64,000 nucleotides of DNA from Pirellula sp. SH-Sr6A (GTDB lineage Bacteria > Planctomycetota > Planctomycetia > Pirellulales > Pirellulaceae), in NCBI RefSeq assembly GCF_001610875.1, contig NZ_CP011272.1:3081988-3145987 (forward strand), written 5' to 3'. The translations under genes and the position numbers were made by a program. Numbering within the stretch: position 1 is the first letter of the stretch; each line of letters opens with the position of its first letter. Positions 29,923 through 38,406 of the stretch are shown piece by piece. The notes beneath the pieces were generated by a model, which worked only from the letters and a program-made list of their open reading frames with translations, was not told the origin of the DNA and did no database searches.

Positions 29923-30666
29923 TTACCTGGCCAATACGACCGGCCCGGGAGCCGTGGCGACTGGACTCAACGTGGCTGTCTTCAGAGTGTGTGGTTCCGA
30001 TTTCAAATAGGGACTCGTTGGACCTGCCGCTGGGGGAGCCGGTGTGAAGGACTTCACGCTAATCGAGTCGCTGTGACTCGAAGCCCCTCCCCAGCTTGGA
30101 AGCTTCAGTCCGAACACGCTGCGGTCGTTGGACTTATTCGCCAACGTAGGTTCGGAACCTTCGGACGGTACTTGGTAACGATTCACGACGACCGAATCGC
30201 ACCCCGGTTTCGCATCGCACCCGGGAGCGGCGTGGCATCCACCGATCGGACCGCAGCCTGGCGCACTTGCCTGGCGATGGAGCAAGTTGCGATGATGCAA
30301 ACAGTCGCACTGCTCGTTGACGTGACGCATGGAGTGCGCGATGGCGGCAGCCCTTTCAGCCGGATAAGTGGACCACAACATCGGGCTGTTCTCGTTGCAA
30401 CTCATTCGAGCCGCGAGCGGTGAGTAAGGTCGATCGCACCCCATCGGATGGAACGCCACACCCGTCCCACTCGCACAGCGAGCGCAACCCGCATTCGCAA
30501 CCATTTCCTCCCCACCCAAAGCAGCAACGGGGGGAAGGCCGGACTCACTATGGAATTGCGGGGAAGCGTGAACAGGTGAAGGTGTCGTCGTACCGACGAT
30601 TTCCTGGGCCGAAACGCTAACGGAAAAAGACAGCGTTAGCAGAATTGCTTGCATCGTGCATCGCAT
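29923..30666 (-). CDS. Secreted Cys/Pro-rich protein of unknown function
   Basis: About 247 residues with a signal peptide (MQAILLTLSFSVSVSAQ). The middle is cysteine- and glycine-rich (GCARCASGTG, NEQCDCLHH, PGCGPIGGCHAAPGCDAKPG), with at least twelve Cys in pairs that could bind metal or form disulfides. The C-terminal 100 residues are Ser/Pro-rich and probably disordered. The start is uncertain (ATG 30666, ATG 30654 or TTG 30678). No family recognised. Confidence 0.5.
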   Translation of the reverse strand: MRCTMQAILLTLSFSVSVSAQEIVGTTTPSPVHASPQFHSESGLPPVAALGGEEMVANAGCARCASGTGVAFHPMGCDRPYSPLAARMSCNENSPMLWSTYPAERAAAIAHSMRHVNEQCDCLHHRNLLHRQASAPGCGPIGGCHAAPGCDAKPGCDSVVVNRYQVPSEGSEPTLANKSNDRSVFGLKLPSWGGASSHSDSISVKSFTPAPPAAGPTSPYLKSEPHTLKTATLSPVATAPGPVVLAR

Positions 30667-31040
30667 GGTTTCAATCAACCTACTTGAGGGTCATCCGTGA
30701 ATCAGAGCGAAGGGGAGAATCACCCTTGTCGCAACGTGTGATCAGTGAGAATCGTTCGAGCATCTCCGGCTCGAAAACAAGATGAGAAGGGGCGAAGAAA
30801 CCCTGTGAACGTGGCAACGTCTAGCCACTTTTACCGCGAGTCGTTGTCGCAGCGGGATTCGCCCTGGCAATCTCATTCGCCTTAAGAATGCGCTCTCAAA
30901 CTGGGCATGCAAGCAGCTTCTGGTATTTTTCAAAGCTCGTTCGCGCTCCCCGGTCGCTTTAAACGCCTCCTGCCTCACCCAACACCTAGGTAAAGTGTAA
31001 CGGCCTATCCATCTGGCTCATTCGCCCCCCCTCGCCCATA
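30667..31040. other. Intergenic stretch without recognisable features
   Basis: About 370 bp between divergent genes. Only short, codon-poor open frames; no tRNA, clear hairpin or promoter match was found. Confidence 0.5.
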
Positions 31041-31715
31041 ATGGCTTCAAAAGGAGTTCCTCGATTGCGCCGAAAAAAACACTTCGTCTGGTCCCCCATT
31101 ACCATCGCTCTGACCGGGGTAACAGCTACGACCCTCGTAGCCATCGCTACCGCGCCGATCTTGGCTGCCATCGGGAATCCATGGTGGGCGCAGCAAGTCC
31201 AATACACGACCTACTATGCCATGCTATTCGCCTTCGTCGGACTCATGGCGGCGCTGGTACACAATCGCGTTACCTCCCCCTCTGCCTCCTCGGTACACGT
31301 GTTCCAAACCTGCTCGAACGAGAAAGCACCGGGCTTCGGGCTTGTCGCGGTCTCCCCCTGTGACTGCGATCAAATCTGGATCGCCGATCAAGCCTTCGCG
31401 GAGCTCCCTGTCAAAAAGCAGATCCAAAAGATGGCTCGCGTCGGATTGCATCGACTCCAAGTCCTCGTGATGCGAGATCTGCAACTGCCCCCCTCCATCT
31501 CCGACCTCTGGGCCTACTTACCCAATCTCAAAGTTCTCGATATTCAGAATGCAACCGTACCGGAATGCTTCTGGAACGGTCTCGAGAAAACGCTGGACCT
31601 GGAACATGTCTTGGCCCACGGCTGCAGGCATTCGTCTTCCATGAAGGAGATACTGATCTCTCTTCCCGAAATAAAAATCTACACTCGACCTATGAATGTC
31701 GTAGCGCATGGCTGA
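31041..31715 (+). CDS. Membrane protein with leucine-rich-repeat-like C-terminus, unknown function
   Basis: 224 residues with two N-terminal hydrophobic helices (ITIALTGVTATTLVAIATAP and YTTYYAMLFAFVGLMAALVH). A cytoplasmic-sized domain has LRR-like spacing (LHRLQVLVMRDLQLPPSI, LPNLKVLDIQNATVP). The ATG at 31041 is reported, but an in-frame TTG at 31065 has an AAAGGAG site eight bases upstream and may be the real start. The 3' end overlaps the next gene by eight bases, so it is probably co-translated with the CobA-HemD gene. Confidence 0.6.
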   Translation: MASKGVPRLRRKKHFVWSPITIALTGVTATTLVAIATAPILAAIGNPWWAQQVQYTTYYAMLFAFVGLMAALVHNRVTSPSASSVHVFQTCSNEKAPGFGLVAVSPCDCDQIWIADQAFAELPVKKQIQKMARVGLHRLQVLVMRDLQLPPSISDLWAYLPNLKVLDIQNATVPECFWNGLEKTLDLEHVLAHGCRHSSSMKEILISLPEIKIYTRPMNVVAHG

Positions 31716-33309
31716 ACCGATCAAGAGTCCAACTTCGCTGGGCAAAGTGTCTCTCGTCGGTGCAGGACCGGGTGACGCCAACCTTATCACCCTGCGAGGT
31801 ATCCAACTGCTCGCATCGGCCGATGTCGTCCTCTACGACGGATTGGTCAATCCCGAAATCCTGCAGCATGCGTCACCCAACGCCGAACTAATCTGCGTTG
31901 GCAAACATGGGCATGGCGGGATGTGGACCCAAAAGGAGATCGACCAGCGCACGATCGCCTTCGCCAAAGAGGGCAAGTCGGTGGTGCGGCTCAAAGGAGG
32001 AGATACCGCCATCTTCGCGCGAACAGCCGAAGAAGTCGAGCAGCTTGCAGCGCTTGCTATTCCATTTGAAATTGTACCCGGTATCACGGCGGCCCTCGCT
32101 GCGACGGCTTATGCGGGCATCCCATTGACCCACCGGGATTGGGCTTCGGCCGTCGCCTTCGTCACCGGGCAACTCCAGCCTTCCGATGGGAGCCTCGATG
32201 CCGACGACGGTATCGACTGGAAATCGCTCGCTCCATTCCCAGGGACCCTCGTTCTATACATGGGAGTCACCACCGCGCATCACTGGAGCCAGCAATTGAT
32301 CGCAGCGGGCAAATCTCCCGCGACACCGGTCGCTTTGGTTCGTCGAATCTCCTGGCCAGACCAGCAAGTCGTTCGCTGCGAGCTAGGGAATGTGAGCGAA
32401 ACGATCCGCTCCCTCCCAGGGTTTCGTCCCCCGGTCATCAGCATCATCGGTGAAGTGGTCAATCTCACCTCGACCATGAATTGGTTTTCGCAACGTCCCT
32501 TGTTTGGTAAGCGTTACCTCATTGCAGCCACACCGGATTCAGGAAGCAAACTGAGCCGCATGCTGAGCGAACTTGGTGCCCAAGTCACCTTGCAACCTGC
32601 GATGGAAACGTCACCTGTTGCCGACTGGACCGAGATCGATCCGCACCTACACAACCTGGCTCGACATACGTGGCTCGTTTTCACCAGTCCAGCCGGAGTA
32701 AAGACCTTTATGGAACGACTATTCCACCTGGGATACGACGCACGGCACTTGAGCGGCTCAAAAATTGCATCCGTCGGGTCAGCAACTAGCGAAGCGTTGC
32801 AGCATTACTCGTTACGGGCCGATCGCACTCCGCAAGTCTCAGGGATCGAGTTTCTCGCGCCCCTTCTCATTCCCGAATCCCCCGGTGCATCGATTTTGTT
32901 CATCCGCAACGAATCGGGCCGCACCGAAGGCATCGAGCTTCTCACAAGCCATGGAGCGAAATGCGTTTCTCTCAATGTGTACGAACAAAAACCGGTACCT
33001 GCTTGGCCAGCTCCCATTCTGGAGGCTTGCCGCGACGGTCGCTGGCACGGCATCCTCGTCACCAGCGCCAATATCGCCGAGCACGCTTGCAATCGGATCT
33101 CCCCCCATCAATCTCAGCAACGCTGGTATTCTATTTCCGCGCGTGCAACCGAAACCCTCCAAACACGCGAATGCACCCAGGTCGTCACTTCTTCCTCACC
33201 AAATCTCGATTCCCTCGCCTCAACCCTTCTTCGAGACGTGATGGTCCGCGAAGACAACTCATGCGAATCGAATTCGAAACGTCCACCAGGTTCGTCAAAT
33301 CTCACCTGA
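31708..33309 (+). CDS. Fused uroporphyrinogen-III C-methyltransferase / uroporphyrinogen-III synthase
   Basis: The 533-residue two-domain enzyme covers two tetrapyrrole steps. Residues about 10-255 are the SUMT/CobA methyltransferase: VSLVGAGPGDANLITLRG, ASADVVLYDGLV, VRLKGGDTAIFARTAEEV, VPGITAALAATAYAGIPLTHR. Residues about 265-500 are the HemD-like synthase: FGKRYLIAATPDSGSKL, TWLVFTSPAGVKTFMERL and GILVTSANIAEH. Together they make uroporphyrinogen III and methylate it to precorrin-2, toward siroheme or cobalamin. The HemD part is divergent, as is normal for that family. Confidence 0.9.
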   Translation: MAEPIKSPTSLGKVSLVGAGPGDANLITLRGIQLLASADVVLYDGLVNPEILQHASPNAELICVGKHGHGGMWTQKEIDQRTIAFAKEGKSVVRLKGGDTAIFARTAEEVEQLAALAIPFEIVPGITAALAATAYAGIPLTHRDWASAVAFVTGQLQPSDGSLDADDGIDWKSLAPFPGTLVLYMGVTTAHHWSQQLIAAGKSPATPVALVRRISWPDQQVVRCELGNVSETIRSLPGFRPPVISIIGEVVNLTSTMNWFSQRPLFGKRYLIAATPDSGSKLSRMLSELGAQVTLQPAMETSPVADWTEIDPHLHNLARHTWLVFTSPAGVKTFMERLFHLGYDARHLSGSKIASVGSATSEALQHYSLRADRTPQVSGIEFLAPLLIPESPGASILFIRNESGRTEGIELLTSHGAKCVSLNVYEQKPVPAWPAPILEACRDGRWHGILVTSANIAEHACNRISPHQSQQRWYSISARATETLQTRECTQVVTSSSPNLDSLASTLLRDVMVREDNSCESNSKRPPGSSNLT

Positions 33310-33543
33310 CGATCGCAGAACGCAGAATCGCTCAAGTGCTCTTTGAGGGACAAAGGAAATAGTCGAGAACGATGGTTCGTCACGGGTACCTAGTGCCCCT
33401 GGCCCTCATGGGCGCGTGGAGTTCGATTTTCTCACGCAGGGTGTGCTGTTCAAGGTTATGCGTCCCGTGGATAATAGGGGGCAGATGAATAATTTGCTTG
33501 CATCGATGAAAACGTCAGCGCAGAAGGCCCTTCGGGAGGTACT

Positions 33544-34452
33544 TTGGACATCGCACAATTGCGCTACTTCTTAAAAGTAGCAGAACTCGGTAGTTTCACC
33601 CGCGCCAGCGAGGAGCTTGGGGTATCGCAACCCGCTCTTAGCCGGTCGATTGCCAAGATCGAAGAAATGTTGGGACAGCCTGTCTTTGAGCGGCAGACGC
33701 GATGCGTCGTGTTGACCGATGCTGGCAAAGTGCTTCAGCAACGCGCTTTCCAGATTGTGCAACTGCTCGATGAGATCCCTCGTGAAATCTGTGACGATGG
33801 AAAGACAGGGAATATCCGCATCGGTGCAATCCCCACCATCGCCCCCTACTGCTTGCCTCCGATTTTGAGAAAAGCTCGCGAAACCTTCCCTGACGCCACT
33901 TGGAATATTCGGGAAGATGTCACCGATCGATTGCTCCAAGCTTGCAATTCGGGGGAACTTGATTTGGTTATCGCAGCCCTCCCCGTTGAACTGGGGTATC
34001 TCGATTCCAAAACAGTGCACGAGGAAGAGCTCCTCGTCGCCCTTCCGGCTCATCATCCCCTCGCGGGCAAGCCTGAACTCAAACCACAAGATCTTTCGGG
34101 CGAACCCCTGATCATGCTCGGAGAAGGGCATTGCCTTTCCGACCAAATCGATGCCTATTGCCGCAGACGATCCATTCAGTCTGTCCATCTTGATCGAACA
34201 GCGCAAATGGCCACGGTCTTGGAACTGGTCGCGGCTGGACAGGGCCTTTCATTCGTCCCACATATGGCCTGTAGTACCACCAAAAAAATCTTGTATCGAT
34301 CGATGGCTGCACCGGTACCCAAGCGCAAGATCGCAGTGATCTGGAATGCCTATCGATTCGAAAGCAAATTACAACGGGGCGTCCGCACCCTGCTTGAGCA
34401 TTTCGACTGGAACCTCGTCGGAACTTGCTCCTCGCCACCAAGACTGCGATAA
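33544..34452 (+). CDS. LysR-family transcriptional regulator
   Basis: 302 residues. The N-terminal winged helix is typical (MDIAQLRYFLKVAELGSFTR, EELGVSQPALSRSIAKIEE), and the C-terminal two-lobed effector domain has NIRIGAIPTIAPYCLPPIL and LVIAALPV. The TTG start at 33544 has a GGGAGG site five bases upstream. In some genomes this group includes OxyR-like proteins; the Cys pair typical of OxyR is not clear here. It lies 47 bp upstream of the asparagine-synthetase-like gene and may regulate that cluster. Confidence 0.9.
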   Translation: MDIAQLRYFLKVAELGSFTRASEELGVSQPALSRSIAKIEEMLGQPVFERQTRCVVLTDAGKVLQQRAFQIVQLLDEIPREICDDGKTGNIRIGAIPTIAPYCLPPILRKARETFPDATWNIREDVTDRLLQACNSGELDLVIAALPVELGYLDSKTVHEEELLVALPAHHPLAGKPELKPQDLSGEPLIMLGEGHCLSDQIDAYCRRRSIQSVHLDRTAQMATVLELVAAGQGLSFVPHMACSTTKKILYRSMAAPVPKRKIAVIWNAYRFESKLQRGVRTLLEHFDWNLVGTCSSPPRLR

Positions 34453-34499
34453 CTTATACGTCTTACTAAGCACCCTCTCCACGGAGTTTCCTTGTTCCC

Positions 34500-35828
34500 A
34501 TGCAGCAGCACGCATATATCTCGCGCGTTGAGAATCTCCTCGACCCCAACCAAAACATCCTTCTCAACATGGACTATTCCGAAGCCCATCGAAGGGTTGC
34601 TTCGGGAGACCCCGCATTGGTGGGCGAGATCGATGGCCAATTCGCCATTCTGGCTCAAGAGGGGAAGAGGATTCGGATGGCTCGCTCTATCGGTCGACCG
34701 ATGCGGTACTTCCTCGCGAAGAAGGCGGAGGGCCCCTGTTTGATCGTCGCCGAAAAAATGTCTACCCTCCGACAAAAGTTGACAGAGATGGGACTTGAGG
34801 ATCAGTTCCATCCCTCTTACACGCGAATGGTCCCAGCGCACTATTTGATGCAATTGGAATTGATCGGATGCCCTGACCCCAATCCGCAATATGACCGCTA
34901 TTTTACTCCGGATCGAAACAAACTGCCTAGCGACGTCGAGTGGATTGGAACTCAATACATCGAACGCTTGCGTGACGAATGCGACCGATGGCTCGACCGA
35001 ACCCCTAAGCGTGCGCCGATCGGTGTACTCTTTTCTGGTGGAGTCGATTCCGGCGCCGTGCTCCTCACGCTGTATCACTTGCTGTTAAAGCGAGGAGAGT
35101 CGCCATCCCGCTTGAAAGCATTCACGCTTCGAATCGATGGCCACTCCTCCGATGCAGACCAATCCCACGAATTCGTTCGAGCGTGTGGCATCGAGGAACT
35201 TTGGGAAGTCATCGACCAATCGAGCGAATCTCTCAACGTTCGTGAGACCATTCAAGTCATGGAGGATTACAAGCCTCTGGATGTGCAAAGCGGTACCATG
35301 GCAATGGCGCTCTGCCGCGGAATTCGCCAGCGCTATCCCGATTGGAAATATCTCGTCGACGGCGATGGCGGTGACGAAAATCTCAAAGACTATCCCATCG
35401 AAGAGAACCCCGAGCTCACCATTCGGAGCGTGCTGAACAATTTGATGCTCTATCAGGAAGGATGGGGTGTTCACGCGATCAAACATTCACTCGTTTACAG
35501 CGGGGGCCAAAGTCGCGGGCACATCCGTACCTGGGCACCTGCCGAGCACTTCGGCTTTGAAGGCTTCAGTCCCTTTGCATTGCCTCGTGTAATCGAAGTC
35601 GCCGAAGGAATTCCCTTCATCGATTTAACGCAGTGGAACCATGAGAAACTATACGATCTCAAAGGGGCAATCGTTCGGAGCGGCATCAAAGCACTCACGG
35701 GTATAGACATGCCTTCCTTCCCAAAGAAGCGATTCCAACACGGGGCGATTGAGAAATCCCGATTCCAAGCCTTGTTTCCGAAAAGCGAAATGGAATATCG
35801 GAAGATATTCCTGTCGTTATGGAGTTGA
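34500..35828 (+). CDS. Asparagine-synthetase-like ATP-dependent amide-forming enzyme without glutaminase Cys
   Basis: 442 residues. The C-terminal synthetase domain has the PP-loop SGGVDS (residues 179-184) and LVDGDGGDENLKDYP, the AMP-forming asparagine-synthetase fold that adenylates a carboxylate. The N-terminal about 140 residues resemble the class II glutaminase domain (LVGEIDGQFAILAQ, ARSIGRPMRYFLA), but the protein starts MQQHAY, so the Cys2 nucleophile is missing. That argues against glutamine as nitrogen donor, as in beta-lactam synthetase or lasso-peptide cyclase relatives. At about 440 residues it is shorter than AsnB. It overlaps the radical SAM gene by 10 bp. Confidence 0.8.
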   Translation: MQQHAYISRVENLLDPNQNILLNMDYSEAHRRVASGDPALVGEIDGQFAILAQEGKRIRMARSIGRPMRYFLAKKAEGPCLIVAEKMSTLRQKLTEMGLEDQFHPSYTRMVPAHYLMQLELIGCPDPNPQYDRYFTPDRNKLPSDVEWIGTQYIERLRDECDRWLDRTPKRAPIGVLFSGGVDSGAVLLTLYHLLLKRGESPSRLKAFTLRIDGHSSDADQSHEFVRACGIEELWEVIDQSSESLNVRETIQVMEDYKPLDVQSGTMAMALCRGIRQRYPDWKYLVDGDGGDENLKDYPIEENPELTIRSVLNNLMLYQEGWGVHAIKHSLVYSGGQSRGHIRTWAPAEHFGFEGFSPFALPRVIEVAEGIPFIDLTQWNHEKLYDLKGAIVRSGIKALTGIDMPSFPKKRFQHGAIEKSRFQALFPKSEMEYRKIFLSLWS

Positions 35829-36808
35829 GCGAAAAGGAGCAATCGATCTTAACCCGCGCAACGCGTGCCGAGATCGTCCGTTCGCGCGGCCCCAAGCCCT
35901 CGCTCTCGCCACGCGAACCAACAGAGGTCTTCGTGCAACGAGAACCCGCCCGTCGCGGAGAGGTCGTTGAGGTCGCGACTCTCTTCTTGACCGGAGCGGA
36001 GTGCCCCTTTGCCTGTTCGATGTGCGATCTTTGGAAGCATACCTTGGACACGGCCACCAAGCCGGGTGATTTGATTGCTCAAGTCGAAGTGGGCCTCGCA
36101 AGTCTCCCGCCAACTCCTTGGATCAAGCTCTACAACGCCAGCAACTTCTTCGATCCACGAGCGGTCCCGGATGCGGACCGGCTCGAAATTGGACGTAGAG
36201 TCGCGTCGTTGGATCGTGTGATTGTCGAGAACCATCCCCGGTTGCTGGACCGCGAACGCGTGTTGAGATTCCGAGATCGATTGCAGGGAAAACTGGAGAT
36301 CGCGATGGGGCTCGAAACGGTCCATCCTTTCGCCATGCAGGTCTTGAACAAACAGATGCACCCTAGAGATCTGGAGTGCGCGATGGGGTGGCTCCAAGAA
36401 GAGGGGATCGATGGTCGGGCCTTCGTACTGCTTCAACCGCCTGGCGTATCCCCTGACGAGGCGATCGCATCGTTGATCGAAACCGTCCAGTTTGCAGCAA
36501 ATGCCGGGGTGCGTCATATCTCTGTAATCCCGACCCGGAGGGGAAACCCATGGCTGGATCGATTGATAGTTGACGGACTATATCAATTGCCAACACTCGA
36601 AGCGCTCGAGATTTCGCTTCAACGCTGTTTGGAACAGTTCCCAGAACAGGTCATCGTTGCCGACACATGGGATTGGTCCTCTATTCCAGGTCAGTGCGGA
36701 CAATGTTCGGAAACTCGACTCCGGCGAATGGAACAGGTGAACTTGGATCAAAATTGGTGTGAACTGGATGAGGTTATTGCATGTCGATGCACCGAAGTGA
36801 TGTCTTGA
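35819..36808 (+). CDS. Radical SAM enzyme with extra C-terminal CxxC
   Basis: 329 residues with a C62-x3-C66-x2-C69 cluster-binding motif (ECPFACSMCDLW) that ligates the SAM 4Fe-4S. A TIM-barrel follows with the LEIAMGLETVHP and AGVRHISVIPTRRGNP strands. Near the C-terminus C293-x2-C296 (GQCGQCSETR) and further cysteines (WCELDEVIACRC) could hold a second metal site. The organisation resembles the MiaB-like/RaSEA-type family more than methylthiotransferases; there is no B12 or TRAM domain. The reaction is not known. It overlaps the upstream gene by 10 bp and the downstream gene by 28 bp. Confidence 0.85.
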   Translation: MELSEKEQSILTRATRAEIVRSRGPKPSLSPREPTEVFVQREPARRGEVVEVATLFLTGAECPFACSMCDLWKHTLDTATKPGDLIAQVEVGLASLPPTPWIKLYNASNFFDPRAVPDADRLEIGRRVASLDRVIVENHPRLLDRERVLRFRDRLQGKLEIAMGLETVHPFAMQVLNKQMHPRDLECAMGWLQEEGIDGRAFVLLQPPGVSPDEAIASLIETVQFAANAGVRHISVIPTRRGNPWLDRLIVDGLYQLPTLEALEISLQRCLEQFPEQVIVADTWDWSSIPGQCGQCSETRLRRMEQVNLDQNWCELDEVIACRCTEVMS

Positions 36809-38328
36809 TAGTCGGATCCAGCTTTACCGGATCGATTTTGGGATGGATTTTGGCGAAGCAGGGATTGGCGGTGACGATCATCGACAAGCAGTCCCATCCT
36901 AGATTCGCTGTGGGGGAGTCCACGACACCTACTGCCGATTTTCTCCTCGCCCATCTAGCGGATCGCTGGGGATTGAAGGAGTTGCGGCCCTTGGCGGCTT
37001 GGGGAGATTGGCAACGAGCCTACCCTCGGTTGCGATGCGGAAAGAAACGGGGCTTTGCCTATTACCAACATCGATCGGGAGAGCCACACCGCGACGATGC
37101 AGATCACTCGAGCTCCTACTTGGTCGCCGCGTCGGCCAAAGACGTTTGGAGCGACACGCAATGGTTGCGGAGCGATGTCGATCACTTCTTGGCACAGCAA
37201 GCCGCCGAGGCAGGTTGTTCTCTCCTAGAAGGGTGCGATGTGCGGGATGTTGAACAAGATTCCGATGCAGTGGGAAGGTTGGAATATCGATGGAAGGTGA
37301 CGATAGCACCGAACTCGAGCCATGGAACCGATCGAACGCATCATCGCAGTCGGTTCTTGGTCGATGCGAGCGGCGGCGGAGGTTTTTCAGCCAAATGGCT
37401 TGGCAATCGCGACAATTCGGATCGCATGCGGACGAAAACCGGTGCCCTTTGGGGTCATTTCCGAAATGTCGGATCGATGCGGGAACACTCGAGCTCGTTC
37501 GCCAACGATGTTAAAGATTACTTCGATCCAGACGATTCGGCGCAGCACCATGTTCTGGAAGATGGCTGGTTTTGGATGCTGCGGTTTCACCATGGAGTCA
37601 CCAGTGTCGGCTTAGTACTCCCCACCGAGTCATGGCAAGCAGACGGGACTCCCTGTCTCGACACGACTCAACGTCGGAAAGTATGGCAGCGAGCCTGCGA
37701 ACGTTATCCGACCATCGAGGCGATGATGGCGTCGTCTGTTTGGGACGCACCAGAAGGTGGACTGCAATTCGCGCCCAGGCTCAGCCGGCGTATGCAGAAA
37801 GCGTGTGGGCCTGGTTGGGTTGCGATACCCACGTCCTTTGGGTTTATCGATCCTTTGCACAGCACGGGAATAGCGCACGGCCTGAGCGGAGTAATGCGAG
37901 TGGCGGAGCGGCTCGCACGCAAGGAATTTACGATGGATGCGGGATGGATTGACTACGATTCCCAACTTCAAAACGAGATCGATTGGATCGATTCGCTGGT
38001 CGCTCTGTCCTATGCGGGACTCCCGGGCTTCCGTCGATTCGGGGCGCTCGCCAGCTTCTATTTCATCGCCGCCATCGCTTTCGAGCAACAATTGGTTCGC
38101 TCTCCCGACGATTGGCCCGACGGCTATATGATGTCAGGGTGTCGAGCGATGCGTGAACCAGCCGAGCGACTGTACGGGCAATTGAAAGCTGGAGCGTTGG
38201 AAGATGAAGAATCGCTAATCGCCGCCGTGCGACGGGCAATACAGCCGTGGAACCAAGTAGGGCTGCTGGATCCGACGAAAGGAAATCGCATAGCTCACAC
38301 GGCTCCTCCAAAGTATCTTCTAGGCTAA
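36781..38328 (+). CDS. FAD-dependent oxidoreductase of the flavin-halogenase/monooxygenase superfamily
   Basis: 515 residues. The Rossmann FAD site is DVLIVGSSFTGSILGWILA (a relaxed GxGxxG), then VGESTTP (G45-P50), a motif typical of flavin-dependent halogenases and geranylgeranyl-reductase-like enzymes. FVDASGGGGFSAKWLG-like and GFIDPLHSTGIAHGLSG blocks match the FAD region of that group. The diagnostic halogenase WxWxIP is replaced by GWFWMLRF near residue 262, so halogenation is unlikely; a desaturase or hydroxylase role is more plausible. It overlaps the radical SAM gene by 28 bp, so the three genes are co-translated. Confidence 0.82.
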   Translation: MSMHRSDVLIVGSSFTGSILGWILAKQGLAVTIIDKQSHPRFAVGESTTPTADFLLAHLADRWGLKELRPLAAWGDWQRAYPRLRCGKKRGFAYYQHRSGEPHRDDADHSSSYLVAASAKDVWSDTQWLRSDVDHFLAQQAAEAGCSLLEGCDVRDVEQDSDAVGRLEYRWKVTIAPNSSHGTDRTHHRSRFLVDASGGGGFSAKWLGNRDNSDRMRTKTGALWGHFRNVGSMREHSSSFANDVKDYFDPDDSAQHHVLEDGWFWMLRFHHGVTSVGLVLPTESWQADGTPCLDTTQRRKVWQRACERYPTIEAMMASSVWDAPEGGLQFAPRLSRRMQKACGPGWVAIPTSFGFIDPLHSTGIAHGLSGVMRVAERLARKEFTMDAGWIDYDSQLQNEIDWIDSLVALSYAGLPGFRRFGALASFYFIAAIAFEQQLVRSPDDWPDGYMMSGCRAMREPAERLYGQLKAGALEDEESLIAAVRRAIQPWNQVGLLDPTKGNRIAHTAPPKYLLG

Positions 38329-38406
38329 CCAGCCTCGTCACCCGCAGCGCACTAAGCCGCGGTTGTCAACGCCGAAAGCCGATCCAACCAACCCCACCCT
38401 TCCCAG

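Noticed and set aside
36781-38328. Tryptophan halogenase
   Set aside because: The GEST motif fits, but the diagnostic WxWxIP is GWFWMLRF, so only the superfamily is claimed.
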